Assembly: GCF_002257695.2 (NCBI RefSeq)
Contig: NZ_CP155571.1
Length of the DNA stretch: 64,000 bases
Direction: 5' to 3' (one strand)
Source: Sporomusa acidovorans
Lineage (GTDB): Bacteria > Bacillota > Negativicutes > Sporomusales > Sporomusaceae
The position numbers and the translations under genes were made by a program. The notes beneath the pieces are model-generated. The model was not told the origin of the DNA. It was given only the letters and a program-made list of their open reading frames with translations, and ran no database searches. Shown piece by piece: positions 7,086 to 15,997 of the stretch; position 1 is the first letter of the stretch; every line of letters begins with the position of its first letter.

Positions 7086-8552
7086 TCACTTGCCGTGCAA
7101 CTGCTTTAGCATTGGTCCCAGCAGCCTTTTATAGGCTTCCACCCCCGGCTGGTCAAAAGCATCCACATCGGCCAGCTCGCCTTCATAGGCCACCGATAAG
7201 GCTAAAAGATATAAGAGTTCACCCAGATGATAGGCATTCATCGCCGGCAGGATAAAGGTGGCATTAAAGCGGCCATCCTGGCTGAGGGCCTCCGCATTGG
7301 CCTCGCGGGCGGCATCCAGCGCCTGACTAAGGCGCAGGCCGGCCATCTGGGAAAGCTTGGCGGCGGCGGGAAATGCATCCGGGATAACCGGGTCTGTTTG
7401 CCAGTTGGCGATCTTGATAAACTGTACCACTTTATCCCGTTGGCCGTCCTGATGCTGCTGCGTCTGGGCATGCATGTCGGTTGTGCCTACGGCAACAAGC
7501 GGCGTCCGGCCATACAGCACCTCACGGCCTGACCGGTCAGTCCGTTTGCCCAGTGATTCGGCCAGCAACTGCACATACCACTCCGCGACCGACTTAAGAT
7601 AATCGCCATAAGGCATGAATACTTCAATATTGCGTCCGTAACGGGCAGCCGCCAGGTACTTGAGCGCCGCATTGAGCATCGCCGGGTTGGACCAGATGTC
7701 ATCTGTCCGGCAGGCCTCATCCATCGCCCGCGCGCCCGCCAAAAAAGCGTCAATATCAAAACCGGTGCCTACGGCCGTCACCAGCCCCACTTCGGAAAAT
7801 ACGCTAAAACGGCCGCCTACGCCGTCAGGCACGCTGAATAGCGGCCAGCCCTGTTCAACCGCCAGTTTGTGCAGCAACGTTTCTGCCGCACCGGCAGCCG
7901 GATCGGTAACAGCGGCTACCTGGACCTCAATCGCCGGGTTCGCTTTTTTCAAGGCATCGTAAACCACCATAAAGGTGGACATGGTGTCCAGCGTAGAACC
8001 CGACTTGGAGATAACCAGCAGCAGAACGCGATAGGTCCCGTGGCATGCCGTAGTCCTTGCCTCATAGGTAATATGCTCGATCAGTTCCGCCGTCCGGCGA
8101 GGATCCATATTGTTGCCGCTAAAATACAGCTTGGGATATCCCCGCCGCTCCTCCGTGCCTTTGCTGTTCCAAAATTCGCCGCAGCCAATATCAAACAATA
8201 CCTTGTTGCCAAGGTAAGACCCGCCGATGCCAAAGGATATTATAGCATGGACGTTGTTTTGCAGCGATTGGCCGAACTCTTTCAGCCGGGCGATGGAAGC
8301 CGGACTATTCAGATTGCCTGGCCGCACATACGGCAACTGAGTAAATAACACCCTTTCCGGCTGACCGTCCTTAGACAAATGCCCGCGTACCTCGCCGGTC
8401 GCCCGCATGTGCTTAACAGCTGCATGAGCAGCCGCTAACCGCTCACTGATCGCGGCGATATCCCGGGAGTTAACCATCTGTTCACCATACAAATGACGAT
8501 AGTCAAACGAAAAACCTGATGGCAAAGTAATTTCCCCGGCTTGTTTACTCAA
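7086..8552 (-). CDS. pgi: Glucose-6-phosphate isomerase
   Basis: About 488 residues. Pgi interconverts glucose-6-P and fructose-6-P in the cytoplasm. The first sugar-phosphate motif GIGGSYLGNKVLF and the phosphate loop SKSGSTLDTMSTF identify the SIS-fold isomerase. The TTG at 8552 is preferred because GGAGG lies 7 nt upstream; a GTG five codons earlier overlaps the ribosome site. It begins the run pgi-galU-pgm-manC of sugar activation genes on the minus strand, so beyond glycolysis it supplies fructose-6-P toward mannose precursors and glucose-6-P toward UDP-glucose. It is more diverged than the common bacterial Pgi in its mid-section, but the active-site segments are intact. Confidence 0.93.
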   Translation of the reverse strand: MSKQAGEITLPSGFSFDYRHLYGEQMVNSRDIAAISERLAAAHAAVKHMRATGEVRGHLSKDGQPERVLFTQLPYVRPGNLNSPASIARLKEFGQSLQNNVHAIISFGIGGSYLGNKVLFDIGCGEFWNSKGTEERRGYPKLYFSGNNMDPRRTAELIEHITYEARTTACHGTYRVLLLVISKSGSTLDTMSTFMVVYDALKKANPAIEVQVAAVTDPAAGAAETLLHKLAVEQGWPLFSVPDGVGGRFSVFSEVGLVTAVGTGFDIDAFLAGARAMDEACRTDDIWSNPAMLNAALKYLAAARYGRNIEVFMPYGDYLKSVAEWYVQLLAESLGKRTDRSGREVLYGRTPLVAVGTTDMHAQTQQHQDGQRDKVVQFIKIANWQTDPVIPDAFPAAAKLSQMAGLRLSQALDAAREANAEALSQDGRFNATFILPAMNAYHLGELLYLLALSVAYEGELADVDAFDQPGVEAYKRLLGPMLKQLHGK

Positions 8553-8603
8553 TGTATTACCTCCCACAACAGATTTGTCTATGAAGTATGGGTCGTTTTT
8601 CGC

Positions 8604-9518
8604 TTATTCCGGGTTGGCGGCAGCGACGGCTTCTTTCCCTAACTGCCCTACGGTCTTAAGCAAATAGCGTAAAAACTTGTCTCTAAGGTCAGGACGTTTC
8701 AAAGCATACTCGACCGTTGCCTCCAAATAGCCCTGCTTATCACCAATATCGTAGCGTCTGCCGTCGAAGTTGTAGGCGTAGACCGGTTTAAAGGCCGCCA
8801 GACGGCGCAACGCGTCCGTCAGTTGAATCTCCCCGCCGCGGCCTGGCGGCGTATCTTCCAACAGATAAAAGATTTCCGGTTCGATGACGTACCGGCCCAG
8901 GACAGCAAGCTGCGACGGCGCTTCCGCAAGCGACGGCTTTTCCACCAGATCAACAGCCCGCCACAGATTCTCCTTCACCGGCTCAGGCTTGACAATGCCG
9001 TAGCTTGACACCCTGTCCCGGGGCACCTCCTGCACGCCCAGAATGCTTCCCTGGCAATCGTCGTAGGCATCCATCAGTTGCCGCAGACAAGGCACATTTG
9101 CATCGATAATATCATCACCCAGCAATACGGCAAACGGTTCATTGCCGACAAACTGCTTGGCGCACAACACCGCATGTCCCAGCCCTTTAGCCTCTTTCTG
9201 GCGTATATAGTGAATGGTAACCTCCGATAACTCCTCCACCAGCCCGAGGAGCTCGTATTTTCCCTGCGCCTTCAAGGTCATTTCCAGTTCAATCGCCCGG
9301 TCGAAATGATCCTCGATGGCCCGCTTGTTCCGCCCGGTTATAATCAGGATTTCCTCAATTCCCGATTGAATAGCTTCTTCAATAATAAACTGAATGGCCG
9401 GCTTATCGACAATCGGCAGCATTTCCTTGGGCTGCGCCTTAGTAGCCGGCAAAAAGCGGGTGCCAAGGCCGGCGGCCGGAATAACAGCCTTTTTGATTTT
9501 TTGTTGCGACTTAGACAA
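8604..9518 (-). CDS. galU: UTP-glucose-1-phosphate uridylyltransferase
   Basis: 304 residues, the usual GalU length. It makes UDP-glucose from UTP and glucose-1-P. The nucleotide-binding signature AAGLGTRFLPATKAQPKEML (residues 16-35) and LLGDDIID (Mg binding) are present, as is VEKP near the sugar site. The start is a TTG at 9518, with AAAGGA 9 nt upstream; no better ATG exists. It sits 33 nt downstream of the phosphohexomutase gene and 51 nt upstream of pgi, so the three are probably one transcript. UDP-glucose feeds the galE enzymes found later in the window. Confidence 0.95.
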   Translation of the reverse strand: MSKSQQKIKKAVIPAAGLGTRFLPATKAQPKEMLPIVDKPAIQFIIEEAIQSGIEEILIITGRNKRAIEDHFDRAIELEMTLKAQGKYELLGLVEELSEVTIHYIRQKEAKGLGHAVLCAKQFVGNEPFAVLLGDDIIDANVPCLRQLMDAYDDCQGSILGVQEVPRDRVSSYGIVKPEPVKENLWRAVDLVEKPSLAEAPSQLAVLGRYVIEPEIFYLLEDTPPGRGGEIQLTDALRRLAAFKPVYAYNFDGRRYDIGDKQGYLEATVEYALKRPDLRDKFLRYLLKTVGQLGKEAVAAANPE

Positions 9519-9551
9519 TAAACTCAGTCCTTTCTATAAGTTTGCCCTGCA

Positions 9552-10913
9552 TTACGCATGTATCAGAGCCAACAATTCTTCCGTTTTCTCCTTCATCAGC
9601 TTGACATCACACTTTGACTCCACATTCAGCCGCAGTACCGGCTCGGTATTTGACATGCGGACATTAAACCGCCAGGTATCAAATTCAACACTCAGGCCAT
9701 CCACTTTTTCAACCTTGCGGGCCCCCGATGCATACTTTTCCTCCAGCTGCCGGATGACTGCCCTGGCATCTGCCACTGTACTGTTGATTTCCCCGCTTAC
9801 CGGATAACAGGCCACCCGTTCCCGCATGAGTCTAGACAAGGGTTTGCCCTCGCGGCAAAGAATCTCGAGCACCAGCAGCCAGGGAATCATGCCGCTGTCA
9901 CAGTATGAAAACTCCTTAAAATAATGGTGGGCCGACATTTCACCGCCATAGACGGCATCCTCCCTGCGCATCCGTTCCTTGATAAAGGCGTGGCCACTCT
10001 TGGACAACACCGGAATGCCGCCCGCCTTGGTCACCAGCTCCACGGTATTCCAGGTTAGGCGCGGGTCATAAATAATTTTAGCTCCCGGATAACGCCGCAA
10101 AAAGGCCTGTGCCAAAAAGCCGACAAGATAATAGCCTTCAATAAAGGCGCCATTTTCATCAAACAGGAAGCACCGGTCAAAATCGCCGTCCCAGGCAATA
10201 CCGACATCAGCCTTGTTTTCCCGTACTGCCTTGGCAGTAACTTCCCGGTTCTCAATCAACAAAGGATTGGGCACTCCGTTAGGAAAATTGCCGTCCGGCT
10301 GATGGTTGATTTTGACCAACTCAAACGGCAAATGCGGCGCCAGCGCGTCAAGTACGGCCCCGGCAGCACCATTGCCGGCATTCACCACGACCTTGAACGG
10401 TGTAAGCGCTTCCCTGTCCACATAGGTCAGTAAATGCGCCACATAAGCCTGCATGATATCTGCATAGGTAACGGTACCGGCCGGCTTATTCCCGACAACA
10501 GGCGAAAAATCACCGGTAACAACCTTTTCTTCAATATCCTTAAGGCCGGTATCGCTGCTGATCGGTTTGGACTCTTCCCGCACCAGCTTCATCCCGTTAT
10601 AGTCTTTCGGATTATGACTGGCCGTAATCATAATCCCGCCATCCAGTTTAAGATGCGCGGTCGCAAAATAAATTTGCTCTGTCCCGCACAGCCCGATATC
10701 CACAACATCACAGCCAGCTTCGTTCAGTCCCTTAACCAGCGCATTCCTCAGCGCCGGACCTGACAGCCGGATATCATGACCAACAGCCACCTTTTTCGCG
10801 CCAATAACATCCACATAGGCCCGTCCAATCCGGTAGGCCATTTCTTCATTTAGTTCTTCGGGAATCTTCCCGCGAATATCGTACGCTTTAAATGCATCAC
10901 GTTTAATCTGCAC
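9552..10913 (-). CDS. Phosphomannomutase/phosphoglucomutase
   Basis: 453 residues of the alpha-D-phosphohexomutase family (AlgC/ManB type), which moves phosphate between C6 and C1 of mannose or glucose. Visible are the phosphoserine loop ITASHNPKDYNG, the metal site DGDFDR, and the sugar-recognition loop GGEMSAHHYF; the C-terminal phosphate-binding domain has RMSNTEPVLRLN. Dual activity is typical of this subfamily. The start is a GTG after AGGAGG. Its neighbours galU (glucose-1-P user) and manC (mannose-1-P user) fit both activities. A separate plus-strand gene lies between it and manC. Confidence 0.92.
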   Translation of the reverse strand: MQIKRDAFKAYDIRGKIPEELNEEMAYRIGRAYVDVIGAKKVAVGHDIRLSGPALRNALVKGLNEAGCDVVDIGLCGTEQIYFATAHLKLDGGIMITASHNPKDYNGMKLVREESKPISSDTGLKDIEEKVVTGDFSPVVGNKPAGTVTYADIMQAYVAHLLTYVDREALTPFKVVVNAGNGAAGAVLDALAPHLPFELVKINHQPDGNFPNGVPNPLLIENREVTAKAVRENKADVGIAWDGDFDRCFLFDENGAFIEGYYLVGFLAQAFLRRYPGAKIIYDPRLTWNTVELVTKAGGIPVLSKSGHAFIKERMRREDAVYGGEMSAHHYFKEFSYCDSGMIPWLLVLEILCREGKPLSRLMRERVACYPVSGEINSTVADARAVIRQLEEKYASGARKVEKVDGLSVEFDTWRFNVRMSNTEPVLRLNVESKCDVKLMKEKTEELLALIHA

Positions 10914-11121
10914 ACTGTCACGCTCCTCCTGTTATCAACCCTATACTATATACTACATCGTTGAAAAGTATTCCTGTAAAACAGGGAATCTTCTCCCAGT
11001 ATTTTATCGAGCTTAATCCTGCTCATTCGCCAATTTTTTATTTCTTTTTTACCGCTTTTATTCTACAATAGAGATAAAGGAATTAGACCGGCAGATTTGA
11101 AGTTTAGAATGGGGTGAGAGG

Positions 11122-11499
11122 ATGAAACTAAGAGAGCAGCTTGACCAAATGCAAACCCTCATGGAACAGCTTGTCAAAATGGTAGGACACAACAATGCCG
11201 TAACCGAAGAACTAAGTCAACGAATGGATTCTTTGGAAACCAAAGTGGATAAGCTGGAAGTGAGATTTCTCAATCAGGAAAACAAATTGCTTAACCTGGA
11301 GAACAAGATAATCGCCCTGGAAAACAGGGTAACCGATCTGGGTAACAGAATGGAAAAAGGATTTAACGATGTCATCCAGATGATTACCGTCCTGGGTAAA
11401 AGATGCGACCGCATGGAAAACACCCAGGCTCTCCATTCTGAGATGTTGAGAAAACTAGCCGCCGATACCGCCCAGCATGAGGCTGAAATCCTGCGCTGA
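11122..11499 (+). CDS. Coiled-coil protein, 125 aa, unknown
   Basis: An all-helical, strongly heptad-patterned protein. The N-terminus (LDQMQTLMEQLVKMVGHNNAVTEEL) is shared with a second small gene at 27339-27554 (QLIQIVGHNSAVTEGL), so the two are paralogs. The middle consists of repeated coiled-coil heptads (LETKVDKLEVRFLNQENKLL and similar). No membrane segment, no catalytic motif. AGGGGTGAGAGG precedes the ATG. It forms its own transcription unit ending at the palindromic terminator at 11528. The function is unknown; oligomeric scaffold is inference. Such small coiled-coil proteins recur in Sporomusa-like genomes, from memory only. Confidence 0.75.
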   Translation: MKLREQLDQMQTLMEQLVKMVGHNNAVTEELSQRMDSLETKVDKLEVRFLNQENKLLNLENKIIALENRVTDLGNRMEKGFNDVIQMITVLGKRCDRMENTQALHSEMLRKLAADTAQHEAEILR

Positions 11500-11527
11500 A
11501 GCGGGCCCAGTAAGAATGTACACGGTA

Positions 11528-11553
11528 AAAGCCGCAGCATATGCTGCGGCTTT
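11528..11553. terminator. Bidirectional palindromic terminator
   Basis: A perfect 26-nt palindrome (AAAGCCGCAGCAT and its complement) between the plus-strand coiled-coil gene and the convergent manC. A/T-tracts on both sides permit use from either direction. Confidence 0.85.
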
Positions 11554-11557
11554 ACCA

Positions 11558-12940
11558 TTAGGCCCGTCCGTATACATCGTCAAACCTGACTATGTCATCT
11601 TCCTCCAGATAACTGCCGTTTTGCACTTCAATGATCTCCAGCGGTATCTTGCCGGGATTCTCCAGACGATGTTTGGTGGAAGGCGGAATATAGACACTTT
11701 CATTCCCATGCACCATTTGCTGCTGTTCACCGATGGTAACCCGGGCTGTCCCGCAAATGACAATCCAATGCTCACTGCGGTGGTAGTGCAATTGAAGACT
11801 AAGCTGCTGACCGGGCGTTACTATAATTTTTTTCAGCTTATAGCCGGTGCCCTCGCCTAATACCGTATAGCTTCCCCAAGGCCGGTACATGGTCGTGTGC
11901 TCGTCAACTTCACGCCTGCCGCGCGCCTTAAGCTCCGCAACAACATCTTTGACCTTCTGCGACTCGCCGCGCTTGGCGACCACAATCACATCATTGGTTT
12001 CAACCACCAGTACATCCTCAAGTCCGATGCCGGCAATCAGGCGGTCTCCTCCCAGCATCAGCGTGTTGGCACAATCAAGGGGCAGGCAATCGCCCTTAAT
12101 GGCATTGCCGGCATAGTCTTTATCGAGGACATCATAGATCGCGTCCCAGGAACCGATATCGTTCCAATAAGCAGTCAACGGCGCCATGACAACCCGCGCC
12201 GATTTTTCCGCAACCGCATAATCGATGGAAATATTCGGCATGTTGTCAAATTGGTTGACTACTTCTTTAAAGGAAGCGGACATAAGCTGATAAATCTCCG
12301 GCGCATGCTCACGGAATTCTTCCGTAATGCAGCCGCAAGTAAAGGCAAACATACCGGAGTTCCAGTAATAATTTTCTGCCGCCAAATATTGTTCCGCCGT
12401 TTCCCTATCCGGTTTTTCCCGGAAAGAAGCTACCTGGTAACCTGTACCCACTACCTGGCCTGCCTGAATGTACCCGTAACCAGTCTCGGGTTTGTCCGGC
12501 TTAACCCCCAAGGTAACAACTCTGTCCTGTGCCGCCAGGTCTGCTGCTTGCCGCACATTCTTGATAAAAATATCAATGGGATGGATAATATGGTCGGCAG
12601 GAGTCACAAACATAACTTCATCGTCCCCTGCCCCTAATTCATCCTGGCAAAATTTTGTCGCCAGCGCAATCGCCGGCGCCGTATTGCGAGCGACAGGCTC
12701 TAAGAGTATGTGGGCGCTGCCGGCGCCACAGGCCGTCAATTCGGTCTTTACATGGTGAATATATTCCTTGTTGGTTACAATAAGCATCTCGTCAGGTTTA
12801 ATAAGTGGCAAAAATCGCTTGACGGTCTGCGTCAGCAGTGAGTCCGAATTGCCAAGTTTCAAAAATTGTTTTGGCATGCAGGTTCTGGACAGCGGGAACA
12901 GACGTGAGCCGCCGCCACCTGCCAAAATAATGAGTTTCAT
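11558..12940 (-). CDS. manC: Mannose-1-phosphate guanylyltransferase / mannose-6-phosphate isomerase
   Basis: 460 residues. The N-terminal nucleotidyltransferase (1-about 290) carries LAGGGGSRLFPLSRTCMPKQ (7-26) and VTPADH; it makes GDP-mannose from GTP and mannose-1-P. The C-terminal cupin (about 345-455: RPWGSYTVL, QLHYHRSEHWIVICGTA) is the type II phosphomannose isomerase domain. The bifunctional layout is standard for ManC/AlgA. AAAAGGGGGAACC precedes the ATG. GDP-mannose made here is the substrate of gmd at 48882, giving a GDP-D-rhamnose route within the window. Confidence 0.95.
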   Translation of the reverse strand: MKLIILAGGGGSRLFPLSRTCMPKQFLKLGNSDSLLTQTVKRFLPLIKPDEMLIVTNKEYIHHVKTELTACGAGSAHILLEPVARNTAPAIALATKFCQDELGAGDDEVMFVTPADHIIHPIDIFIKNVRQAADLAAQDRVVTLGVKPDKPETGYGYIQAGQVVGTGYQVASFREKPDRETAEQYLAAENYYWNSGMFAFTCGCITEEFREHAPEIYQLMSASFKEVVNQFDNMPNISIDYAVAEKSARVVMAPLTAYWNDIGSWDAIYDVLDKDYAGNAIKGDCLPLDCANTLMLGGDRLIAGIGLEDVLVVETNDVIVVAKRGESQKVKDVVAELKARGRREVDEHTTMYRPWGSYTVLGEGTGYKLKKIIVTPGQQLSLQLHYHRSEHWIVICGTARVTIGEQQQMVHGNESVYIPPSTKHRLENPGKIPLEIIEVQNGSYLEEDDIVRFDDVYGRA

Positions 12941-13066
12941 TAGGTTCCCCCTTTTACTACTAGAAGCTATATTTAATTGTACTCTGCCCGAATAGCCAAT
13001 TCAAGTCAATCTTTAGCTCAATTATCGCTTCTGTTTAATATACTACACTACCAGTATACTTTCCGC

Positions 13067-13095
13067 TTGTGACATTTTTCATGATACGCTATTAT
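13067..13095 (+). promoter_or_regulatory. Sigma-A promoter for the membrane protein at 13153
   Basis: TTGTGA (13067-13072) and TATTAT (13090-13095) with exactly 17 nt between, 58 nt ahead of the ATG. Five of six bases match at -10. Confidence 0.55.
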
Positions 13096-13152
13096 ATATA
13101 GAGAAATATAGATAATATTTGGTTACGCATTGCTCGAAACGGAGGAATTCTA

Positions 13153-13800
13153 ATGGAAAAATGGAGGCATCGCTGCTGTGGATTTACACCGGCAACCGTT
13201 CTTAGCCTGGCCGCGCTGCTGTTTGCCGTCAGCTTTGGCTGGCAACTGCCGCCGGAGTATGGAACTGAAAATGGGCCGCTGGAATTTTTTCAGGTCGGGA
13301 TATTTGTTGTTACGGCAGTTGTAGCAGTCAGCGCATTATGGCAGACCAAACTCTCTCCAGACCGCCGCCGGCTATTCGCCCTGACAAGTGTCGTCTGGCT
13401 GATGTGTGCTGCCAGAGAACTTAGCTGGGGGCGCGTTTTTTACGCTGTGGGTCCGGACAAAATACCGCCCCTGAAAACGCTGTGGTTCGGCCCTTATGTC
13501 TATCCGGTTATAGCCGTCATTCTTCTCAGCGCCGGTACCTATTTCCTGGCAACAGGTTTGCATAAGGAATTATGGCGCTGGTTGAAGCAGGAAAACCTTC
13601 CCGCCCTTGATTTTTGCCTGTTCGTTGTTTTCCTGGTTCTGGCCGACCTGTTTGAGCACCACAGTCACGGCCTCTTGGGCGCCAAAAACGAATTATTTGA
13701 AGAACTGGCGGAATTAATCTCCTATGTAAGTTGTCTCAGTTTTATGATTAACGTCATCTATAATAAACGGTTTCGCGCTAACCAGGAACCGCCTACCTGA
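13153..13800 (+). CDS. Multi-pass membrane protein, 215 aa, unknown
   Basis: Five to six hydrophobic helices are visible: LSLAALLFAVSFGW (15-30), FFQVGIFVVTAVVAVSALW (44-63), a short one near TSVVWLMCAARELSW (75-92), VYPVIAVILLSAGTYFL (115-133), FCLFVVFLVLADLF (152-165), and one near LISYVSCLSFMINVIY. The loop AARELSWGRVFY and the conserved FEHHSHGLLG segment after helix five carry charged residues and His that could be functional. GGAGG precedes the ATG. It is single-gene with a promoter upstream and hairpin downstream. I do not recognise the family and give no function. Confidence 0.75.
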   Translation: MEKWRHRCCGFTPATVLSLAALLFAVSFGWQLPPEYGTENGPLEFFQVGIFVVTAVVAVSALWQTKLSPDRRRLFALTSVVWLMCAARELSWGRVFYAVGPDKIPPLKTLWFGPYVYPVIAVILLSAGTYFLATGLHKELWRWLKQENLPALDFCLFVVFLVLADLFEHHSHGLLGAKNELFEELAELISYVSCLSFMINVIYNKRFRANQEPPT

Positions 13801-13842
13801 CCTGCCCCTTTTCACCTGTCACTTTTTCCGCAATGAAAAAAA

Positions 13843-13857
13843 GAGCCTTCCCGGCTC
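13843..13857. terminator. Short hairpin terminator
   Basis: GAGCC TTCCC GGCTC flanked by an A-tract (13834-13842) and an AATTTTAT tail. It lies between the convergent membrane protein gene (plus) and cheX (minus) and can serve both. Confidence 0.6.
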
Positions 13858-13882
13858 AATTTTATATTAGCCAAAACAAGAT

Positions 13883-14341
13883 CTATTTTGCCTCGCTAAG
13901 AGAAATATAGATATTCATATCCCCGATACTGGTATGTAAGGGAATTCCCAATGCCTCCCGGGAAAACTGCGGGGATACCGCCCTAGCGGCCACCTCAATT
14001 TGCGGCGGCATAATATCACAGTGATAATTAAGCTTGGACAAATAGCTGGCTGCATTGCCACTAATAATATTAGATATTTCCCCCATGGCGGAAGTAACGA
14101 AGCCGTCTAATTCTTTTATTTCCATGCCTGACATGATTTGCACAATATTTAATGTTGTTTCCTGGGGAAATTGAAACAAAATGGAACCTGCAACATCTCC
14201 CGTCACCTTAATCTGGATTTCCACCTCCGGCTTCCCGCCGGCTAACGTCTTGGCTGCGCCCCGACTGACTTCAAGATCTAACATCGCTTTAAAAACTTCG
14301 GTAACAGCCTTAAAGACCGGATTGACATATTCTGCCTTCAT
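13883..14341 (-). CDS. cheX: CheX-type chemotaxis phosphatase
   Basis: 152 residues of the CheC/CheX/FliY family, which dephosphorylate CheY-P. The signature helix MGEISNIISGNAAS holds the Glu and Asn (ExxN) used to catalyse phosphate removal, and there is only one such motif, as in CheX. The ATG overlaps the hemerythrin stop by 4 nt (ATGA), so the two are translationally coupled. No other che gene is near; in diderm Firmicutes such isolated cheX genes act in signalling with remote partners, which is inference. The ends are well defined by the hairpin at 13843. Confidence 0.85.
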   Translation of the reverse strand: MKAEYVNPVFKAVTEVFKAMLDLEVSRGAAKTLAGGKPEVEIQIKVTGDVAGSILFQFPQETTLNIVQIMSGMEIKELDGFVTSAMGEISNIISGNAASYLSKLNYHCDIMPPQIEVAARAVSPQFSREALGIPLHTSIGDMNIYISLSEAK

Positions 14342-14760
14342 ATCTTTTCCAACCCCTGTTCTGTCACATATTGCGCCATTTTCTGATCGGCCGCAACTAC
14401 ATGATTAATCAACCAGGCCAGTAATTTGCCCGCTAATTTTTGCACGGCATCCTCATGATAGCCGGCGGCCGCGAATTCTTGCGCCATATTTTGGACATCG
14501 GCCTTAAAAGCTTCATGAATCTTACGATGTTCTTCCCAGTCCGGATACCCCAACTTTTGTTGATACTTTTCTTCATAATTGAAATGAGTTACCACATACT
14601 CCTGGAGAAACGCCATGGTATCCTTCACCTTGTCTATTTTTTCTTCCCAGCGGCCTTCCTGACGAATCGCCTGCACAAAATCAGCGACACGTCTAAACAG
14701 TTCTTCATGCTGCCGGTCAATGGCCGGAATGCCGATTTTGTATTTCTCTTTCCATATCAT
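14338..14760 (-). CDS. Bacteriohemerythrin
   Basis: 140 residues with the non-heme di-iron hemerythrin ligands in order: AIDRQHEELF (first His), THFNYEEKYQ (His and Glu), EEHRKIHEAF (two His), and INHVVAADQKM (His and Asp). These form a four-helix bundle that binds oxygen reversibly. It overlaps cheX by 4 nt; a hemerythrin-cheX pair suggests oxygen sensing coupled to taxis, useful to an anaerobe, though that link is inference. AGGGAGATG precedes the start. Confidence 0.93.
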   Translation of the reverse strand: MIWKEKYKIGIPAIDRQHEELFRRVADFVQAIRQEGRWEEKIDKVKDTMAFLQEYVVTHFNYEEKYQQKLGYPDWEEHRKIHEAFKADVQNMAQEFAAAGYHEDAVQKLAGKLLAWLINHVVAADQKMAQYVTEQGLEKI

Positions 14761-14867
14761 AGGACATCTCCCTTTATACGTTAATAGTCATTATTTATTA
14801 ATTATTATAATCTATCATATGGAAATAGTCTAGGTAAAATTACCCAAAACGATAACTTGCGATGAAA

Positions 14868-14904
14868 CAGTAAGAGCATTGCCTGTTGGACAATGCTCTT
14901 ACTG
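14868..14904 (-). terminator. Terminator of the first cotF-like gene
   Basis: A 14-nt perfect inverted repeat (CAGTAAGAGCATTG with its complement) with a 9-nt loop, 2 nt after the stop of the CotF-like gene, followed on the minus strand by TTTCATC. Confidence 0.8.
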
Positions 14905-14905
14905 C

Positions 14906-15391
14906 TTAACCGTTGTATGCGCCTTTGCTATTCAAATAGTTGTAAATTCCCTCGCCATGCTGCTGCTCTTCCTTTTGAATATGATTCAGAGCCTGGCGTA
15001 CGTTGGCGTCGGCAAACTCAAAAATCGCGGTATCATAAGCGCCGGATACATATTTTTCGGTCATCAGCATATCGTTGCATAGCGTTGTGTCTTTTTGGTT
15101 AGCCGTTGAGGAAGTACCCGCGGTTGCCTGAATGCTGCCGGTTTGCTGCGACTGTTGCATTTGCTGCCTTTGCTGCTGGCCTTGGTTCATGCTGGGTACT
15201 TGACCGCTCAGGATAGAGTTAATCGTACTCAAATGCTGCTGTTCCTGCTGGGCATAGGATTGGAATAATTGTTTCAGCTGCGAGTCGGTAGCCTGCTGGG
15301 CATAACTTTGGTATTTTTCAATACAAACCCTCTCATGAGACTGTTGATCCTGCAATAACTGCTTTTCCTTTTGGCTAAGTTGTAACGCCAT
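14906..15391 (-). CDS. CotF-like spore coat protein (copy 1, intact)
   Basis: 161 residues from the ATG at 15391, which follows GGAGGAGAT by 6 nt; an upstream in-frame extension is unlikely. Helical bundle regions (LSQKEKQLLQDQQSHER and YAQQEQQHLSTINSIL) flank a Gln-rich middle (MNQGQQQRQQMQQSQQ), and the C-terminal half (NDMLMTEKYVSGAYDTAIFE, then LNHIQKEEQQHGEGIY) matches the CotF ferritin-like coat domain. It is expected on spores. A frameshifted copy lies at 30750-31239. Between this gene and galE lie a galE remnant and the MNT/HEPN pair, whereas in the second copy galE follows directly, so the pair cotF-galE was duplicated. Confidence 0.88.
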   Translation of the reverse strand: MALQLSQKEKQLLQDQQSHERVCIEKYQSYAQQATDSQLKQLFQSYAQQEQQHLSTINSILSGQVPSMNQGQQQRQQMQQSQQTGSIQATAGTSSTANQKDTTLCNDMLMTEKYVSGAYDTAIFEFADANVRQALNHIQKEEQQHGEGIYNYLNSKGAYNG

Positions 15392-15532
15392 ATATCCATC
15401 TCCTCCAATTTTTTCATAGCTTTCCCAGCAATGCTTAAAAACATTCAGCAATATGCCGGCAACTTGAAAAAACTGAAGCTCCTTCAGTAGCGCTCTTTGT
15501 ACATCAACATACTCATGCCGGTCAAAATCTTA

Positions 15533-15575
15533 GATCCGCCTCATCGGTCACGTCGATCTTATAAAACGTCACTTT
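15533..15575 (-). pseudogene. Short galE remnant
   Basis: This 43-nt stretch nearly matches galE1 near 17294-17340 (shared CTCATCGGTCACGTCGATCT). No other galE sequence surrounds it. It lies between cotF copy 1 and the MNT gene and marks an old rearrangement or insertion point. Confidence 0.7.
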
Positions 15576-15623
15576 TCAGCTTGTTATATTCACAATCAAG
15601 CAACCGTCTTTCCGGCAATGATA

Positions 15624-15974
15624 TCAACTTTTTTCGTGCTTGCCTAACGTCTGTCCCTTCGTGCATTTATGGCGGTCAAAAATAGTCTTTCCATTCCGAT
15701 CAATATGCTCTTTCAGTTCTTTGTGAGTAGAATGCGTATAATCTACAATATCAAAGAAGTATGGTAATGGTCCTTCCTCTTCCAACATTGAATGAAGGCG
15801 TGCTATTGTAGAAAAAGAAATATCAGTACCAAATATAGCGATATCTACATCGGAGGCAATCTTGTAGTTTCCTTTGGCTCTCGATCCAAAAATAACGGCT
15901 TTCTCTATTTCATTAAAATCTTCTATCACCGAAATGATGTAGGCTAAATCTGTATTATTAAGGCCATAACCCAT
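15624..15974 (-). CDS. MNT-domain nucleotidyltransferase (antitoxin of HEPN/MNT pair)
   Basis: 116 residues. The core motif GSRAKGNYKIASDVDIAIFG (about residues 31-50) is the minimal nucleotidyltransferase signature GSxAxG...SDxD. In HEPN/MNT systems the MNT protein AMPylates a tyrosine of the HEPN toxin and so neutralises it. GGAGG precedes the ATG by 7 nt, and the gene starts 23 nt after the HEPN stop, so the two are co-transcribed. The C-terminal 15 residues (HKCTKGQTLGKHEKS) are unusually polar and may be read from joined sequence. The pair is inserted between cotF and galE. Confidence 0.85.
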   Translation of the reverse strand: MGYGLNNTDLAYIISVIEDFNEIEKAVIFGSRAKGNYKIASDVDIAIFGTDISFSTIARLHSMLEEEGPLPYFFDIVDYTHSTHKELKEHIDRNGKTIFDRHKCTKGQTLGKHEKS

Positions 15975-15997
15975 AATCTGCCTCCATTTTCCAAAAG

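Noticed and set aside
15141..15200. CAG/GCTG-rich repeats inside the cotF-like gene suggesting a tandem repeat or CRISPR
   Set aside because: It is the Gln-rich coding segment of the protein; units are irregular and there are no spacers.
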